Positions 1-9,192 of a stretch of DNA of 64,000 bases are shown here, piece after piece (position 1 is the first letter of the stretch; the number at the start of each line of letters is the position of its first letter). A program made the translations under genes and the position numbers. The stretch is from the NCBI RefSeq assembly GCF_022489025.1, contig NZ_JAKVTG010000003.1, forward strand, positions 62,001 to 126,000, given 5' to 3'. Origin of the DNA: Planococcus halocryophilus (GTDB taxonomy: Bacteria; Bacillota; Bacilli; Bacillales_A; Planococcaceae). The notes beneath the pieces are model-generated. The model had not been told where the DNA came from. It was given only the letters and a program-made list of their open reading frames with translations, and made no database searches.

Positions 1-620
1 TTCGCCAAGTATCTCGTTGGTCAAAACTGATTCCGCAACAAAACCAAGTGTTTTTAGCTTTTAAAGAAGAAACACCTGCATTATTTCAATCATTTTTGCC
101 ACAGCCCATTTGTACAGTTGCTCAATTAGATGCTTTACCTGATAGCAAAGACCATTTAGTGCTGTTGGACTTACCAGAGTCTGAAGAACAATTGGCTGAA
201 GTGCTATCGAAATTAAAACCAAAACGAATTTATGCACATTTTCATGCAAAGGATTCTCAGTATTTTGAGCAAATTCCGACGCGAGAACAATTTAAGTGGT
301 TATTCGCTTTTATTAAAAAGCGGGGGTCATTTGATTTCAATAAACACTGTGACGAGTTAGCAAAACATAAAGGATGGACACGGGAATCATTATTTTTCAT
401 GCTGCAGGTGTTTTTTGAACTTGGTTTTGTTACACTTAACAATGGTATTACCGAGATCGCGCAATCGCCAAGCAAACAGGATTTATCAGAAGCTCCGATT
501 TATAAACGTCGTGAGCAGCAGATTGCCTTAGAGCAAAAGCTTTTGTATGCATCTTTTAAAGATTTAAAAGAGTGGTTCGATACGAAAGTATCCGCCAAGG
601 AGGAAGAAATATGGATTTAA
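1..620 (+). CDS. recJ: Single-stranded-DNA-specific exonuclease RecJ, C-terminal part
   Basis: This is the 3' end of a gene that begins outside the window; the reading frame is open from base 3 and gives 205 residues. RecJ is a 5'-to-3' single-strand exonuclease used in recombinational and base-excision repair. The visible part lies beyond the DHH and DHHA1 catalytic domains and corresponds to the less conserved RecJ C-terminal region of Firmicutes, so no catalytic residue can be seen. The call rests on the position directly before apt and relA, as in B. subtilis, and on the general character of the segment. The last codons overlap the apt start by 10 bases, and the apt ribosome site (AAGGAGGAAG) lies inside recJ, so the two are probably co-translated. 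Confidence 0.85.
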   Translation, partial: RQVSRWSKLIPQQNQVFLAFKEETPALFQSFLPQPICTVAQLDALPDSKDHLVLLDLPESEEQLAEVLSKLKPKRIYAHFHAKDSQYFEQIPTREQFKWLFAFIKKRGSFDFNKHCDELAKHKGWTRESLFFMLQVFFELGFVTLNNGITEIAQSPSKQDLSEAPIYKRREQQIALEQKLLYASFKDLKEWFDTKVSAKEEEIWI

Positions 621-1123
621 AACAGTACATTACCATTGTTGAAGATTGGCCAAAACCAGGAATTCGTTTTAAAGACATCACGTCGTTGATGGACAACGGA
701 ACTGCCTATAAGTATGCAACAGACAAAATTGTTGAATACGCAAAAACAGTAAATGCTGAAATCATCGTAGGACCTGAAGCACGCGGATTTATCATCGGCT
801 GCCCAGTAGCTTATGCACTTGAACTTGGCTTTGCTCCAGTGCGCAAAGAAGGCAAATTGCCACGTGAAGTGATCAAAGCCGAATACGGTCTTGAATACGG
901 AACGGACATTTTAACGATGCATAAAGATGCCATCAAACCGGGTCAACGTGTATTGATCACGGATGATTTGCTTGCAACGGGTGGTACGATTGGTGCTACG
1001 ATTAACTTGGTAGAACAGCTTGGCGGCATTGTCGTGGGCTGCGCATTTTTGATTGAATTGACTTACTTAGATGGTCGCAAAAACTTAGGCGGCTATGACG
1101 TCACGACATTAATGCAATATTAA
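611..1123 (+). CDS. apt: Adenine phosphoribosyltransferase
   Basis: Apt converts adenine and PRPP to AMP in purine salvage in the cytoplasm. The protein has 170 residues, the usual family length, and carries the PRPP-binding loop [13 protein letters not shown] at residues 114-126. The start is the ATG at 611, where AAGGAGGAAG sits 3-12 bases upstream and the protein begins MDLKQYI as in Bacillus homologues; an in-frame ATG at 572 would add 13 residues without a ribosome site. It overlaps the end of recJ and is followed by a terminator, so recJ-apt looks like a transcription unit that ends here. In B. subtilis apt continues into relA; here another gene separates them. Confidence 0.98.
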   Translation: MDLKQYITIVEDWPKPGIRFKDITSLMDNGTAYKYATDKIVEYAKTVNAEIIVGPEARGFIIGCPVAYALELGFAPVRKEGKLPREVIKAEYGLEYGTDILTMHKDAIKPGQRVLITDDLLATGGTIGATINLVEQLGGIVVGCAFLIELTYLDGRKNLGGYDVTTLMQY

Positions 1124-1127
1124 TATG

Positions 1128-1161
1128 AAATCTCTTTGCCTTTTGGTGAAGAGATTTTTTT
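1128..1161 (+). terminator. Rho-independent terminator after apt
   Basis: A 9-bp stem (AAATCTCTT and AAGAGATTT) with a 12-base loop is followed by a T run, four bases after the apt stop. It cuts transcription between apt and the following beta-helix gene. Confidence 0.85.
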
Positions 1162-1212
1162 CTAGCATCAAGGGTATAGATACTGTAATGATTAAAAAAG
1201 CGAGGTGTCTGG

Positions 1213-2769
1213 ATGATGAAGTTGGAAAAAAATCACGATCCCCATTTAAATGCCGCATGGATTGACCAATTTTTGGACAATCGCACACCCCTAAAAGAAA
1301 TAACCTACGAAACAGAACAATATTTTAATGCCATCAAAAAAGACTTTGCCACTAGCAAATATTCTCAGCAGAAAAAAACAATGGTGCAACGAATCTGGTC
1401 TTTATTTTCAGAGACATTTACGATAGAAGACGAACATCATTTCAAGAGCGTTGTTTCGGGGAACGAGCTTTTTCCGTCGTGGAAAGAGAGGCTAGACCAA
1501 GAATACCGAAAGCTGGAGTCGACCATTACAGATCGCGTTACTGTTACCGATTTCGGTGCAATGGGAGATGGAATGACCGATAGCACAGCTGCATTTTATA
1601 GAGCTTTTGGCAATGGAGCGGTGGAAGTAAAAGTTCCGGCAGGAGTTTATATAGTTAAAGGCTTGCGTATTCCATCTTGGACGCGTCTCGTTGGGGCAGG
1701 AAAAGGAAAGACAATCATAAAACTTCATCCAGATGCACCGCGCAGGGCACGGTTACTGACTAACCGCAATTACATAAAAGGTAACCGCAACATTTCTGTC
1801 GAGCATTTAACGTTAGACTGGCATGTAGAACGTCTGGGTGATAGGGAAAAAACGAGTACAGGCAATAATTACTCTAGTTGTTTAACTTACTCAAATCTTA
1901 CGTATGGTTGGGTAAAAGATGTGGAAGCACTCAATCCAGGATTGCACTGTTTTGACATTACGGCCCCACTTTATAATTACGCAGGCGATGGTTTGCGAGG
2001 AAAAGGCGGTAGCCAATTTGTTTGGCTTGATGGCGTGAGTGGTTCAGGATTTGGTGACGACGGAGTGACGACGCATCATAGCGATTATATTTTTGTCTCA
2101 AACTCTCATTTTAGTGACCCGAGTGGACGAGCTCATAAAAAAGGGTTTTCAAATTCGAATGGATTTGAAGTTGACGACGGCTCGCGTCATGTTTGGCTTG
2201 TAAATAACTCTAGTGCACGTTGTTTTGGTGGTGTGGAAATAAAAGCCCATGCGGATTCTTCAGCAGCTACAGGTGTTCATATATCTGGCCATTTATCAGT
2301 TCACGATAATCGTTCGTTTAATTTTCGTCACATTGGTCATCATAAAAAAGACGATCCACAGTCGTTATCAGCCTTTAATATTCGTGCTCAAAAGTTAATA
2401 TCAATTGAACCTACTGAAACAATTTTGTATAAATCTTCATCTCCCCGCTGTTTAGTGGTGTCAGGTTATCGTAATGTGGCCATCAACCGTTTTTTATTTA
2501 TTGGCGATCCAAACTATGACTACAAAAACAAGCCGGCTATCGCTATTCAGTACCGGGCAACCTGTGTTTCATTGACCAATGGCGTTATTGAAAACTTTAC
2601 GACTGCAAACGCTGATGTGTCCATTGCTGGTGGTGAACACAGTGCGAATAGTGTACGAGTGAAAAATATTTTAAGCATTGCTTCGGCGAAACAAACAGTG
2701 CTTGTTGGAGAAGGAAGCGGTTTAGTTCATTTAGAAGAAATTCGGAAACGAAGCAATCTTTTTCTTTAA
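1213..2769 (+). CDS. Right-handed beta-helix protein, pectate-lyase-3 / GH28-related fold
   Basis: The protein has 518 residues. After about 105 polar, charged residues with no signal peptide, residues 110-128 carry the pattern VTDFGAMGDGMTDSTAAF, typical of the first turn of Pectate_lyase_3 (GH28-related) parallel beta-helices, as in polysaccharide-degrading enzymes and phage tail spikes. The rest has repeated short strands, Asn/Gly/His turns and a His-rich middle, consistent with a beta-helix. Substrate and activity cannot be told. Two adjacent ATG codons (1213, 1216) follow a GAGGTG site. A terminator precedes it and a promoter for relA follows, so it is its own unit inserted in the otherwise conserved apt-relA junction. 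It could be a carbohydrate-active enzyme or a cell-surface or tail-spike-like protein. Confidence 0.75.
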   Translation: MMKLEKNHDPHLNAAWIDQFLDNRTPLKEITYETEQYFNAIKKDFATSKYSQQKKTMVQRIWSLFSETFTIEDEHHFKSVVSGNELFPSWKERLDQEYRKLESTITDRVTVTDFGAMGDGMTDSTAAFYRAFGNGAVEVKVPAGVYIVKGLRIPSWTRLVGAGKGKTIIKLHPDAPRRARLLTNRNYIKGNRNISVEHLTLDWHVERLGDREKTSTGNNYSSCLTYSNLTYGWVKDVEALNPGLHCFDITAPLYNYAGDGLRGKGGSQFVWLDGVSGSGFGDDGVTTHHSDYIFVSNSHFSDPSGRAHKKGFSNSNGFEVDDGSRHVWLVNNSSARCFGGVEIKAHADSSAATGVHISGHLSVHDNRSFNFRHIGHHKKDDPQSLSAFNIRAQKLISIEPTETILYKSSSPRCLVVSGYRNVAINRFLFIGDPNYDYKNKPAIAIQYRATCVSLTNGVIENFTTANADVSIAGGEHSANSVRVKNILSIASAKQTVLVGEGSGLVHLEEIRKRSNLFL

Positions 2770-2868
2770 TCAATCGCTAATACTTGGTGTGTACAGAGCT
2801 AACTTTTAATCGCCTGTCGAAATTTGACGAAAAATTTCATTAAAGTCTTGTCAAACAGCTATCAAAGC

Positions 2869-2898
2869 TTTACATTTGACTACATTCCTTTTTATAAT
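2869..2898 (+). promoter_or_regulatory. Sigma-A-type promoter for relA
   Basis: TTTACA at 2869-2874 and TATAAT at 2893-2898 are separated by 18 bases, about 45 bases before the chosen relA start. This gives relA a promoter of its own after the inserted beta-helix gene. Confidence 0.6.
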
Positions 2899-2942
2899 AG
2901 ATAGATATACTTTTGGAAAAAATGAAAACAAGGTGGGCAATT

Positions 2943-5135
2943 ATGTCTAAAGATCAAGTGAGAACAGCTGAAGATGTATTCGAAATGGTTGCGTCTTATA
3001 TGAATGCCGATCATGTACAAACGATCAAGAAGGCATATCAAGTTGCGTATGATGCCCATATGGGACAATTCCGCAAATCGGGAGAACCATATATTGTGCA
3101 TCCGGTTCAAGTAGCAGGGATTTTAGCAGATTTACAAATGGATCCCGCCACAGTAGCAGCAGGCTTTTTGCATGATGTAGTAGAAGACACGGAAGTTAGC
3201 CGTGAAGACATCGTCCATGATTTCGATGAAGAAGTAGCAATGCTGGTTGATGGTGTAACCAAGCTGAGCAAAATTAAATATTTATCAAAAGAAGAACAAC
3301 AGGCGGAAAATCATCGGAAAATGTTTGTTGCTATGGCACAAGACATTCGTGTCATTTTGATCAAACTCGCCGACCGACTGCACAATCTTCGTACTTTAAA
3401 ATACCAGACTGTCGAAAAACAACGCATCAAAGCAAATGAAACGCTGGAGATTTTTGCTCCGATTGCGCACCGTCTTGGAATCAATACCATTAAATGGGAA
3501 CTAGAAGACACAGCGTTGCGTTATTTAAATCCGCAGCAGTATTACCGTATCGTCAATTTGATGAAAAAGAAACGGACCGAACGAGAAGATTATTTAAATA
3601 AGGTTATGGCAGAGGTTCGCGTACAACTCGATGAAGTCGAGATTAAAGCGGATCTATTTGGTCGGCCTAAACATATTTACAGCATTTACCGTAAGATGGC
3701 GATTCAAAACAAACAATTCAATGAAATTTATGATTTATTGGCCGTGCGTATTACGGTAGAAAGCATTAAAGATTGCTACGCTGTGCTTGGAATTATTCAT
3801 TCAACATGGAAACCAATGCCGGGTCGTTTTAAAGATTATATCGCAATGCCAAAACAAAATTTGTACCAGTCGCTTCATACGACGGTTATTGGTCCGCAAG
3901 GCGACCCGCTTGAAGTGCAAATTCGTACAGAGGAAATGCACCGCATTGCTGAATACGGAGTAGCCGCACATTGGGCGTATAAAGAAGGCAAAATTATCGA
4001 TAAACCGAAAAGTTCCGTCGATTCCCGTTTGTCGTGGTTCCGAGAAATCCTTGATTTCCAAAACGAATCCGATAATGCTGAAGAATTCATGGAATCATTG
4101 AAATACGATTTGTTTTCAGACATGGTTTATGTATTTTCACCAAAAGGCGATGTAATCGAAATGCCAGCAGGTTCTTGTTCGATTGATTTTGCATACCGAG
4201 TGCACTCGGAAATCGGCAATAAAACCATTGGCGCTAAAATAAACGGCAAGATGGCACCGCTCGATACGGAATTGCATACTGGAGATATTGTGGAAATTTT
4301 AACTTCCAAGCAGTCATTCGGCCCGAGTCGTGATTGGTTGAAAATTGCCAAATCAACACAAACCAAAAACAAGATCAAGCAATTTTTCAAAAAACAATTG
4401 CGTGAAGACAATGTGCAAAAAGGGCGCGAACTGATCGAAAAAGAAATTAAAGCACAAGAGTTTCCGTTGAAAGAAGTATTAACAAACGACAATATTAAAC
4501 GTGTTTGCGAGAAGTTTAACTTCGCGGGCGAAGACGATATGTATGCGGCAGTTGGCTTTAACGGCATCACTGCCCAACAAGTCGTAAACCGTTTAGCTGA
4601 AAAAATGCGCAAAAAGCGTGAGCAAGAAGAAGCAATCGAAAAAATTACCGTTGAAATGAAATCCAACATCCCGAGAAAGCAAACAGAATCAGGCGTTATT
4701 GTTAGAGGAATTGACAATATGATGATTCGCTTGTCAAAATGTTGCAACCCGGTACCAGGAGATAACATTATTGGATTTATTACAAAAGGTCGCGGCGTAT
4801 CTGTTCACCGGACCGATTGCCCGAACATTCACTCCAATGAAAACGATCGACTGATTCCAGTAGAGTGGGAAAATGAAGGCATACCTGACAATAAATCGTA
4901 TCAAGTGGATATTGAAGTCCAAGCGTATGACCGCACTGGTTTGATCAATGAAGTGATGCATATGGTCAGTGAAGCGAAAACAACCATTACGGCAGTTAGT
5001 GGTCGAGCAGACAAAGATAAAATAGCTACCATCAATTTGTCGATTATGATCGCGCATATTACACATTTGAATCGCGTCACTGAAAAAATCAAATCAATTC
5101 CGGACGTCTATTCGGTTCAGCGCGTAACGAATTAA
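2943..5135 (+). CDS. relA: Bifunctional (p)ppGpp synthetase/hydrolase RelA (Rel)
   Basis: This enzyme makes (p)ppGpp from ATP and GTP or GDP when ribosomes meet uncharged tRNA, and also hydrolyses it, setting the stringent response. The protein has 730 residues. An HD hydrolase domain is visible (H53, then HD at 77-78 followed by VVEDT), then the synthetase domain ([14 protein letters not shown] around 240-253), a TGS domain around 390-455 and a C-terminal ACT domain in the last 75 residues. An intact HD site marks it as the bifunctional Rel type. The start at 2943 has AAGGTGGG upstream and aligns with Bacillus RelA; an in-frame ATG at 2913 would add 10 residues with no ribosome site. The dtd gene follows after 9 bases, so they form an operon. 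Confidence 0.97.
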   Translation: MSKDQVRTAEDVFEMVASYMNADHVQTIKKAYQVAYDAHMGQFRKSGEPYIVHPVQVAGILADLQMDPATVAAGFLHDVVEDTEVSREDIVHDFDEEVAMLVDGVTKLSKIKYLSKEEQQAENHRKMFVAMAQDIRVILIKLADRLHNLRTLKYQTVEKQRIKANETLEIFAPIAHRLGINTIKWELEDTALRYLNPQQYYRIVNLMKKKRTEREDYLNKVMAEVRVQLDEVEIKADLFGRPKHIYSIYRKMAIQNKQFNEIYDLLAVRITVESIKDCYAVLGIIHSTWKPMPGRFKDYIAMPKQNLYQSLHTTVIGPQGDPLEVQIRTEEMHRIAEYGVAAHWAYKEGKIIDKPKSSVDSRLSWFREILDFQNESDNAEEFMESLKYDLFSDMVYVFSPKGDVIEMPAGSCSIDFAYRVHSEIGNKTIGAKINGKMAPLDTELHTGDIVEILTSKQSFGPSRDWLKIAKSTQTKNKIKQFFKKQLREDNVQKGRELIEKEIKAQEFPLKEVLTNDNIKRVCEKFNFAGEDDMYAAVGFNGITAQQVVNRLAEKMRKKREQEEAIEKITVEMKSNIPRKQTESGVIVRGIDNMMIRLSKCCNPVPGDNIIGFITKGRGVSVHRTDCPNIHSNENDRLIPVEWENEGIPDNKSYQVDIEVQAYDRTGLINEVMHMVSEAKTTITAVSGRADKDKIATINLSIMIAHITHLNRVTEKIKSIPDVYSVQRVTN

Positions 5136-5144
5136 GGAGGCAAT

Positions 5145-5585
5145 ATGAGAGTAATTTTGCAACGCTCTAAACAAGCATCAGTGACAGTCGACGGCGAAAC
5201 AACCGGTGCGATTAGCTCAGGTTACGTCTTGCTTGTTGGCATCACTCATGAAGATACAGAAAAAGATGCCGACTATTTGGCTGGGAAAATTGCACAACTT
5301 CGTTTGTTTGAAGACGAAGAAGGCAAAATGAATCGGTCTATTCTCGAAAATGGCGGCGAAATCTTATCAATTTCTCAATTCACATTATATGGTGACACTA
5401 AAAAAGGTCGACGCCCAAGCTTTGTCGCAGCGGCTCGCCCGGAAGTAGCCGAACCGCTTTGGCAGGCGTTTAACACAGCGCTTGAAAGTCACGGACTCGT
5501 TGTCGAAACTGGCGTTTTCGGTGCCATGATGGATGTTCAGTTAGTCAATGACGGCCCAGTGACAATAATGTTGGAGTCAAAATAG
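5145..5585 (+). CDS. dtd: D-aminoacyl-tRNA deacylase
   Basis: Dtd removes D-amino acids (and mischarged glycine) from tRNA, protecting translation. The 146 residues match the family length. The two signature motifs are present: SQFTLYGD at 77-84 and the Gly-cisPro-containing NDGPVT at 135-140, which forms the chiral filter. The ATG at 5145 has an AAGGAGG site just upstream and lies 9 bases after relA, the same pairing as relA-yrvI in B. subtilis. A terminator directly follows. Confidence 0.97.
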   Translation: MRVILQRSKQASVTVDGETTGAISSGYVLLVGITHEDTEKDADYLAGKIAQLRLFEDEEGKMNRSILENGGEILSISQFTLYGDTKKGRRPSFVAAARPEVAEPLWQAFNTALESHGLVVETGVFGAMMDVQLVNDGPVTIMLESK

Positions 5586-5596
5586 CCTATTTGGAG

Positions 5597-5634
5597 AGAA
5601 GTACAAGGTGAAGTTGCCTTGTGCTTCTTTTTTT
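5597..5634 (+). terminator. Rho-independent terminator after dtd
   Basis: A 12-bp stem (AGAAGTACAAGG with CCTTGTGCTTCT, one mismatch) is followed by a run of seven T, 11 bases after the dtd stop. It ends the relA-dtd unit. Confidence 0.9.
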
Positions 5635-5670
5635 GTTTGTTATGGAGAGAGGATATGCGCGGTTGGAGGT

Positions 5671-5890
5671 AGGATGCGCGCGGTCTGAGGGAAATACGCG
5701 CGGTGCTGAAGAAATACGCGCGCTCGCCAGAAAATACGCGCGGTACAAAAGAAATATGCGCGCTCGCCAGAAAATACGCGCGGTGCTGAAGAAATATGCA
5801 CGGTCGCTAGAAAATACGCACGGTCGCCAGAAAATACGCGCGGTGCTGAAGAAATACGCACGTTCCGCGAGAAATACGCGCGCTAGCCAA
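5671..5890. repeat. 20-bp tandem repeat (minisatellite), about 11 units
   Basis: Eleven consecutive 20-base units run without any insertion or deletion from 5671 to 5890, with degenerate half-units on each side (5652-5670 and 5891-5900). Each unit is a variant of GAAATACGCGCGGTGCTGAA. The second half of the unit alternates loosely between a GGTGCTGAA form and a CTCGCCAGA form, giving a hint of a 40-bp higher-order repeat. The period is not a multiple of three, so the open frames crossing it on both strands are accidental. It lies between the convergent ends of dtd and the amidase gene. It is not a CRISPR array: there are no unique spacers. Confidence 0.95.
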
Positions 5891-5898
5891 AAAACGCA

Positions 5899-5932
5899 CA
5901 AAAAAAGCACGGAGGAAGATTCCTCCGTGCCA
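5899..5932 (-). terminator. Rho-independent terminator for the amidase gene
   Basis: Read on the minus strand, GCACGGAGGAA and TTCCTCCGTGC form an 11-bp stem with a 2-base loop (5907-5930), followed by a run of T. It lies 7 bases after the amidase stop codon. Confidence 0.92.
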
Positions 5933-5937
5933 CATGT

Positions 5938-7500
5938 TTATTCGGCTAATTTAGCATCAAAATAATTGATAATACCCGTATAAAGACCAAGCGCTGCTTG
6001 TTCGCGGAATTGCTTGCTTGTTAAGACGCGTTCTTCATTAAAGTTGCTCAAGAAGCCAAGTTCAACCAAAACAGCGGGTTGCTTATTTTCGCGAAGTACG
6101 AGGTAATTACCTTGTTGAACGCCACGATCTTTTAAAGTGAGCTTTTTGCCAAGCTCTGAATTGAGGTACTCGGCTAATTCTTTTTGGTATTCGTGTTGAT
6201 AATAAGAAGTGAATCCTGAAATGCTGCTGTCATCAGTAGCGTCGTAATGAATGCTAATAAAGGCATCCGCTCCAGCTTGATGACTACCAGAAACGCGTGT
6301 GCGTAGGTCGACATAAGTGTCAGATTGCCGTGTCATGACAACTTCTGCGCCGGCGGCATTAAGGTGATGAGACAAAATTTCAGCTGTTTTTAACGTTAGT
6401 TCTTTTTCTTGCGTTTTGCGGACGCCAACTGTGCCACCATCATTCCCGCCGTGGCCTGGATCGAGGACGATAGTTAAGCCGTTTAATGTACCTTTTTTGC
6501 GGACAGTCGTTTCGCTTTGTTGTTTAGCAAATGCATCTTCAGTCGATACAACCCATTCTGCGACAAAGGCAGTTTTGCCATCTGGCAATGTTACTTGATA
6601 CCAATCATCTTGTTTTGCAAGTACGGCTAATTTATCACCTGCATTTGCGCGACTAGCTACTTCAGAAGAAGTGGTCGCTGCAGTTCGTAAGTTTGTACCA
6701 TCTGTTAAAATGACGACGGATTCGTTTATGTCACTTTGTACCGTCTCAACCGTTTGATCAGACAATTGGCCATGAAACGCATAAACCCAGCCGATTTTGT
6801 CTTTAGTCAGTTCGATTTCTACCCAATTTCCTGCCATTGATAAGACGGGGAAGACTTGGCCTTTTTGCACAGTATCTTGAATTTTTGAGCTCAAGTCAGG
6901 TTTTGAGCGAACATTTAATGCATTTACCACTACTTCAAAAGAGGAGACTTTAGAAATAGCTGTTTTTTTCTCTTCTTCTGTTGACTCTGTTTCGATAGGT
7001 GCTACGGTCTCTTCAGCAAAACTAATGTATTGTTTTGAAACAAAACCGCGCGAATTCCGGAAGTTGATTTCAATCCATTCACCTGCTGTACTTACGACTT
7101 CCGCTCGGTCGCCTGCGTTCATTTTCGTTAAAACGGCAGCCGATAAATCGGGTTGTGAGCGAACGTTTAAGCCGTTAACCGAAGAAACGGCGGTTTGTCC
7201 AGTTGTTTTTTCCGCATCGCCACTTGTAGTCGTTAACCATGAAGCAATCCAGCCTTCTTGCCCATCAACTCGGACTTCCAGCCAATCGCCTTGTTTAGAT
7301 ACGACAGATGCCGTTTGCCCTTGTTCCAAGTCACCAGTCACGCTATAAGAAAGTCCAGGACCTGACCGAACATTAACCGTTGTGCCGGTAATTTCCACGG
7401 TGCCGGTGTCGGCAAATACGTGATTTTTATCCAACAACGGAAAGATGGCAGCTATAATTAAAATAAATGAAATAATTGCAAGTAATCCTTTGTGTTTCAT
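5938..7500 (-). CDS. yrvJ: N-acetylmuramoyl-L-alanine amidase with four SH3b domains (YrvJ-like)
   Basis: This exported enzyme cleaves the amide bond between MurNAc and the stem peptide of peptidoglycan. The 520-residue protein starts with a signal peptide (MKHKGLLAIISF plus a hydrophobic stretch to about residue 22, possible cleavage near 31). Four bacterial SH3 domains follow, each with an (N/L)(N)VR or NLR core, around residues 32-95, 105-160, 185-245 and 258-320. An Amidase_3 domain fills 340-515 with the zinc ligands in LDPGHGG and ISIHYDA and the catalytic glutamate in VLVELGFLSN. The ATG at 7500 is preceded on the minus strand by GGGGGT; the longer frame from 7572 would bury the signal peptide. 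B. subtilis yrvJ has the same domain order and the same place between dtd and hisS. Confidence 0.92.
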   Translation of the reverse strand: MKHKGLLAIISFILIIAAIFPLLDKNHVFADTGTVEITGTTVNVRSGPGLSYSVTGDLEQGQTASVVSKQGDWLEVRVDGQEGWIASWLTTTSGDAEKTTGQTAVSSVNGLNVRSQPDLSAAVLTKMNAGDRAEVVSTAGEWIEINFRNSRGFVSKQYISFAEETVAPIETESTEEEKKTAISKVSSFEVVVNALNVRSKPDLSSKIQDTVQKGQVFPVLSMAGNWVEIELTKDKIGWVYAFHGQLSDQTVETVQSDINESVVILTDGTNLRTAATTSSEVASRANAGDKLAVLAKQDDWYQVTLPDGKTAFVAEWVVSTEDAFAKQQSETTVRKKGTLNGLTIVLDPGHGGNDGGTVGVRKTQEKELTLKTAEILSHHLNAAGAEVVMTRQSDTYVDLRTRVSGSHQAGADAFISIHYDATDDSSISGFTSYYQHEYQKELAEYLNSELGKKLTLKDRGVQQGNYLVLRENKQPAVLVELGFLSNFNEERVLTSKQFREQAALGLYTGIINYFDAKLAE

Positions 7501-7611
7501 GCCATACCCCCAATAAAAACTTCTCTTCAATAGTATCAAAAAACAAAGCGCTTGTGTCAAAAAGGTTGACAAGCTCTCAGTGAGTTATTAAGATTGATTT
7601 ATTATACTTAT

Positions 7612-7880
7612 ATTATTTGCTGACGACGAAGAAAGTAATTGCATGAATTGGCTGAAAAGAGAGGGGAAGTCTCGGGCTGTAAACTTTCCTACAGACACCT
7701 GCGATGAAGAACACTTTCGAGGCTTTTTTCTGAAAGGCGCTTGCCGCTTAATAGGAAAAAACGGAACCGGCCGTTACCCGGAATGAGAGGATGCATCTTT
7801 TTGCATCAACTAGGGTGGAACCGCGGAAGCTAATACAAGCTCTCGTCCCTTGCGTAAAGCAAGGGGCGGGAGCTTTTTTG
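7612..7880 (+). promoter_or_regulatory. T-box riboswitch leader of hisS-aspS
   Basis: The conserved T-box AGGGTGGAACCGCGG lies at 7812-7826, followed by a terminator hairpin (7837-7877, stem AAGCTCTCGTCCCTTGC with a GGGGCGGGAGCTT partner) and a T run. Uncharged tRNA-His would pair with the leader, form the antiterminator and let transcription enter hisS. A CAC triplet at 7712-7714, about 90 bases from the leader start and preceded by GAA, is a candidate histidine specifier. The promoter is less clear: TTAAGA at 7588 and TATTAT at 7611 with a 17-base gap is one option. Confidence 0.93.
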
Positions 7881-7909
7881 TATGGAAAAATAAAGGAGTG
7901 TTTCAAGAG

Positions 7910-9190
7910 ATGAATATTCAAGCACCACGCGGCACGTATGATGTGCTGCCCGATCAATCAGCAAAATGGCAAGAAGTTGAACAAAAAATTAATGACTTGT
8001 GCAGACTTTACCAATACAAAGAAATTCGCACACCAATTTTCGAACACACGGAATTATTCCAACGCGGTGTAGGTGACACAACTGACATCGTTCAAAAAGA
8101 AATGTACACATTCCAAGACCGAGGCGATCGTTCATTAACACTACGTCCTGAAGGTACTGCATCCGTCGTTCGATCTTATGTAGAAAATAAATTATTTGGT
8201 ATGCCCGATCAACCGGTCAAATTATTTTATACTGGCCCAATGTTCCGCTATGAGCGTCCGCAAGCAGGACGTATGCGTCAGTTTGTGCAATTTGGCGTGG
8301 AAGCAATCGGTTCAAAAGATCCGGCAATAGATGCTGAAGTTATTTCACTCGCGATGGAAGTTTATCGCTCTGTTGGACTTAAGCAGTTGCGTTTAGTGAT
8401 CAATTCTCTTGGTGATACAGAAAGCCGCATTGCGCACAAAGAAGCATTGATCAAACACTTCGAACCGAGTATCAATGAATTTTGTAATGATTGCCAAACG
8501 CGTTTAGAGAAAAATCCATTGCGTATACTGGATTGCAAAGTAGACCGCAATCACCCGTTAATGGCAACCGCACCATCACTTACAGATTATTTGAATGAAG
8601 AATCACGTGCTTATTTTGAGGAAGTGCAATCATACCTTTCAAGCATGGATATTGAATTTGTCGTGGATCCGAATTTAGTGCGCGGCCTTGATTACTATAA
8701 TCATACAGCTTTTGAAATTATGAGCGACGCTGAAGGATTTGGCGCGATTACTACTTTAGCTGGTGGGGGTCGTTATAACGGACTTGTCGAAGATTTAGGC
8801 GGGCCAGATTCACCAGGAATTGGATTTGCGATGAGTATCGAACGCCTATTATTGGCTCTTGAAATGGAAAAAGTCGTCATCGGACAATCAAATAACTTAG
8901 AAGTATACGTTGTTGCGATGGACGAAACGACTAAGAAAAAAGCCTTTGCAGTTGTTCGTGACTTACGCGTAAACGGCATTTCAGCAGATATGGATTTCAC
9001 AGGGCGTAAAGTAAAAGCACAGATGAAATCTGCTGATCGCAAAGGAGCTGCATTTGTCATCGTCATCGGCGAAACAGAACTAGAAAGCGGCAAAGTGGCA
9101 TTAAAAGAAATGGCGACGGGTGAGCAGCAGGAAATGTCATTCGACGAAATCGCAGCAAGCTTATTGAAAAAGAAATCACTGGAGGAATAA
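7910..9190 (+). CDS. hisS: Histidyl-tRNA synthetase
   Basis: This class II synthetase charges tRNA-His. The 426 residues are typical. Motif 2 reads [20 protein letters not shown] around residues 104-123, the histidine-binding element appears as [14 protein letters not shown] around 263-276, and a C-terminal anticodon-binding domain starts near 330. The start at 7910 follows AAAGGAGTG and gives [11 protein letters not shown] as in other Bacillales; an in-frame ATG at 7850 lies inside the terminator hairpin and is not used. It is controlled by the T-box upstream and followed by aspS after 2 bases, so one leader controls both synthetases. Confidence 0.98.
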   Translation: MNIQAPRGTYDVLPDQSAKWQEVEQKINDLCRLYQYKEIRTPIFEHTELFQRGVGDTTDIVQKEMYTFQDRGDRSLTLRPEGTASVVRSYVENKLFGMPDQPVKLFYTGPMFRYERPQAGRMRQFVQFGVEAIGSKDPAIDAEVISLAMEVYRSVGLKQLRLVINSLGDTESRIAHKEALIKHFEPSINEFCNDCQTRLEKNPLRILDCKVDRNHPLMATAPSLTDYLNEESRAYFEEVQSYLSSMDIEFVVDPNLVRGLDYYNHTAFEIMSDAEGFGAITTLAGGGRYNGLVEDLGGPDSPGIGFAMSIERLLLALEMEKVVIGQSNNLEVYVVAMDETTKKKAFAVVRDLRVNGISADMDFTGRKVKAQMKSADRKGAAFVIVIGETELESGKVALKEMATGEQQEMSFDEIAASLLKKKSLEE

Positions 9191-9192
9191 AT

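Noticed and set aside
2876-2898. TTGACT at 2876 as the -35 of the relA promoter
   Set aside because: Its spacing to TATAAT is only 11 bases; TTTACA at 2869 with 18 bases is better.
4127-4768. 213-residue frame antisense to relA
   Set aside because: It lies wholly opposite conserved RelA domains (TGS and following), has no ribosome site, and its composition is that of a shadow frame.
5671-5890. CRISPR array
   Set aside because: Units are contiguous with no unique spacers and there are no cas genes in the window.
5587-5965. Open reading frames on both strands across the 20-bp repeat
   Set aside because: They arise because the repeat lacks stop codons; the 20-base period shifts frame every unit, there is no ribosome site, and the frames run through two terminators.
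7566-7591. TTGACA at 7566 as the hisS promoter
   Set aside because: No -10 hexamer at 16-18 bases; the best TATTAA is only 14 bases away, so it was not annotated.
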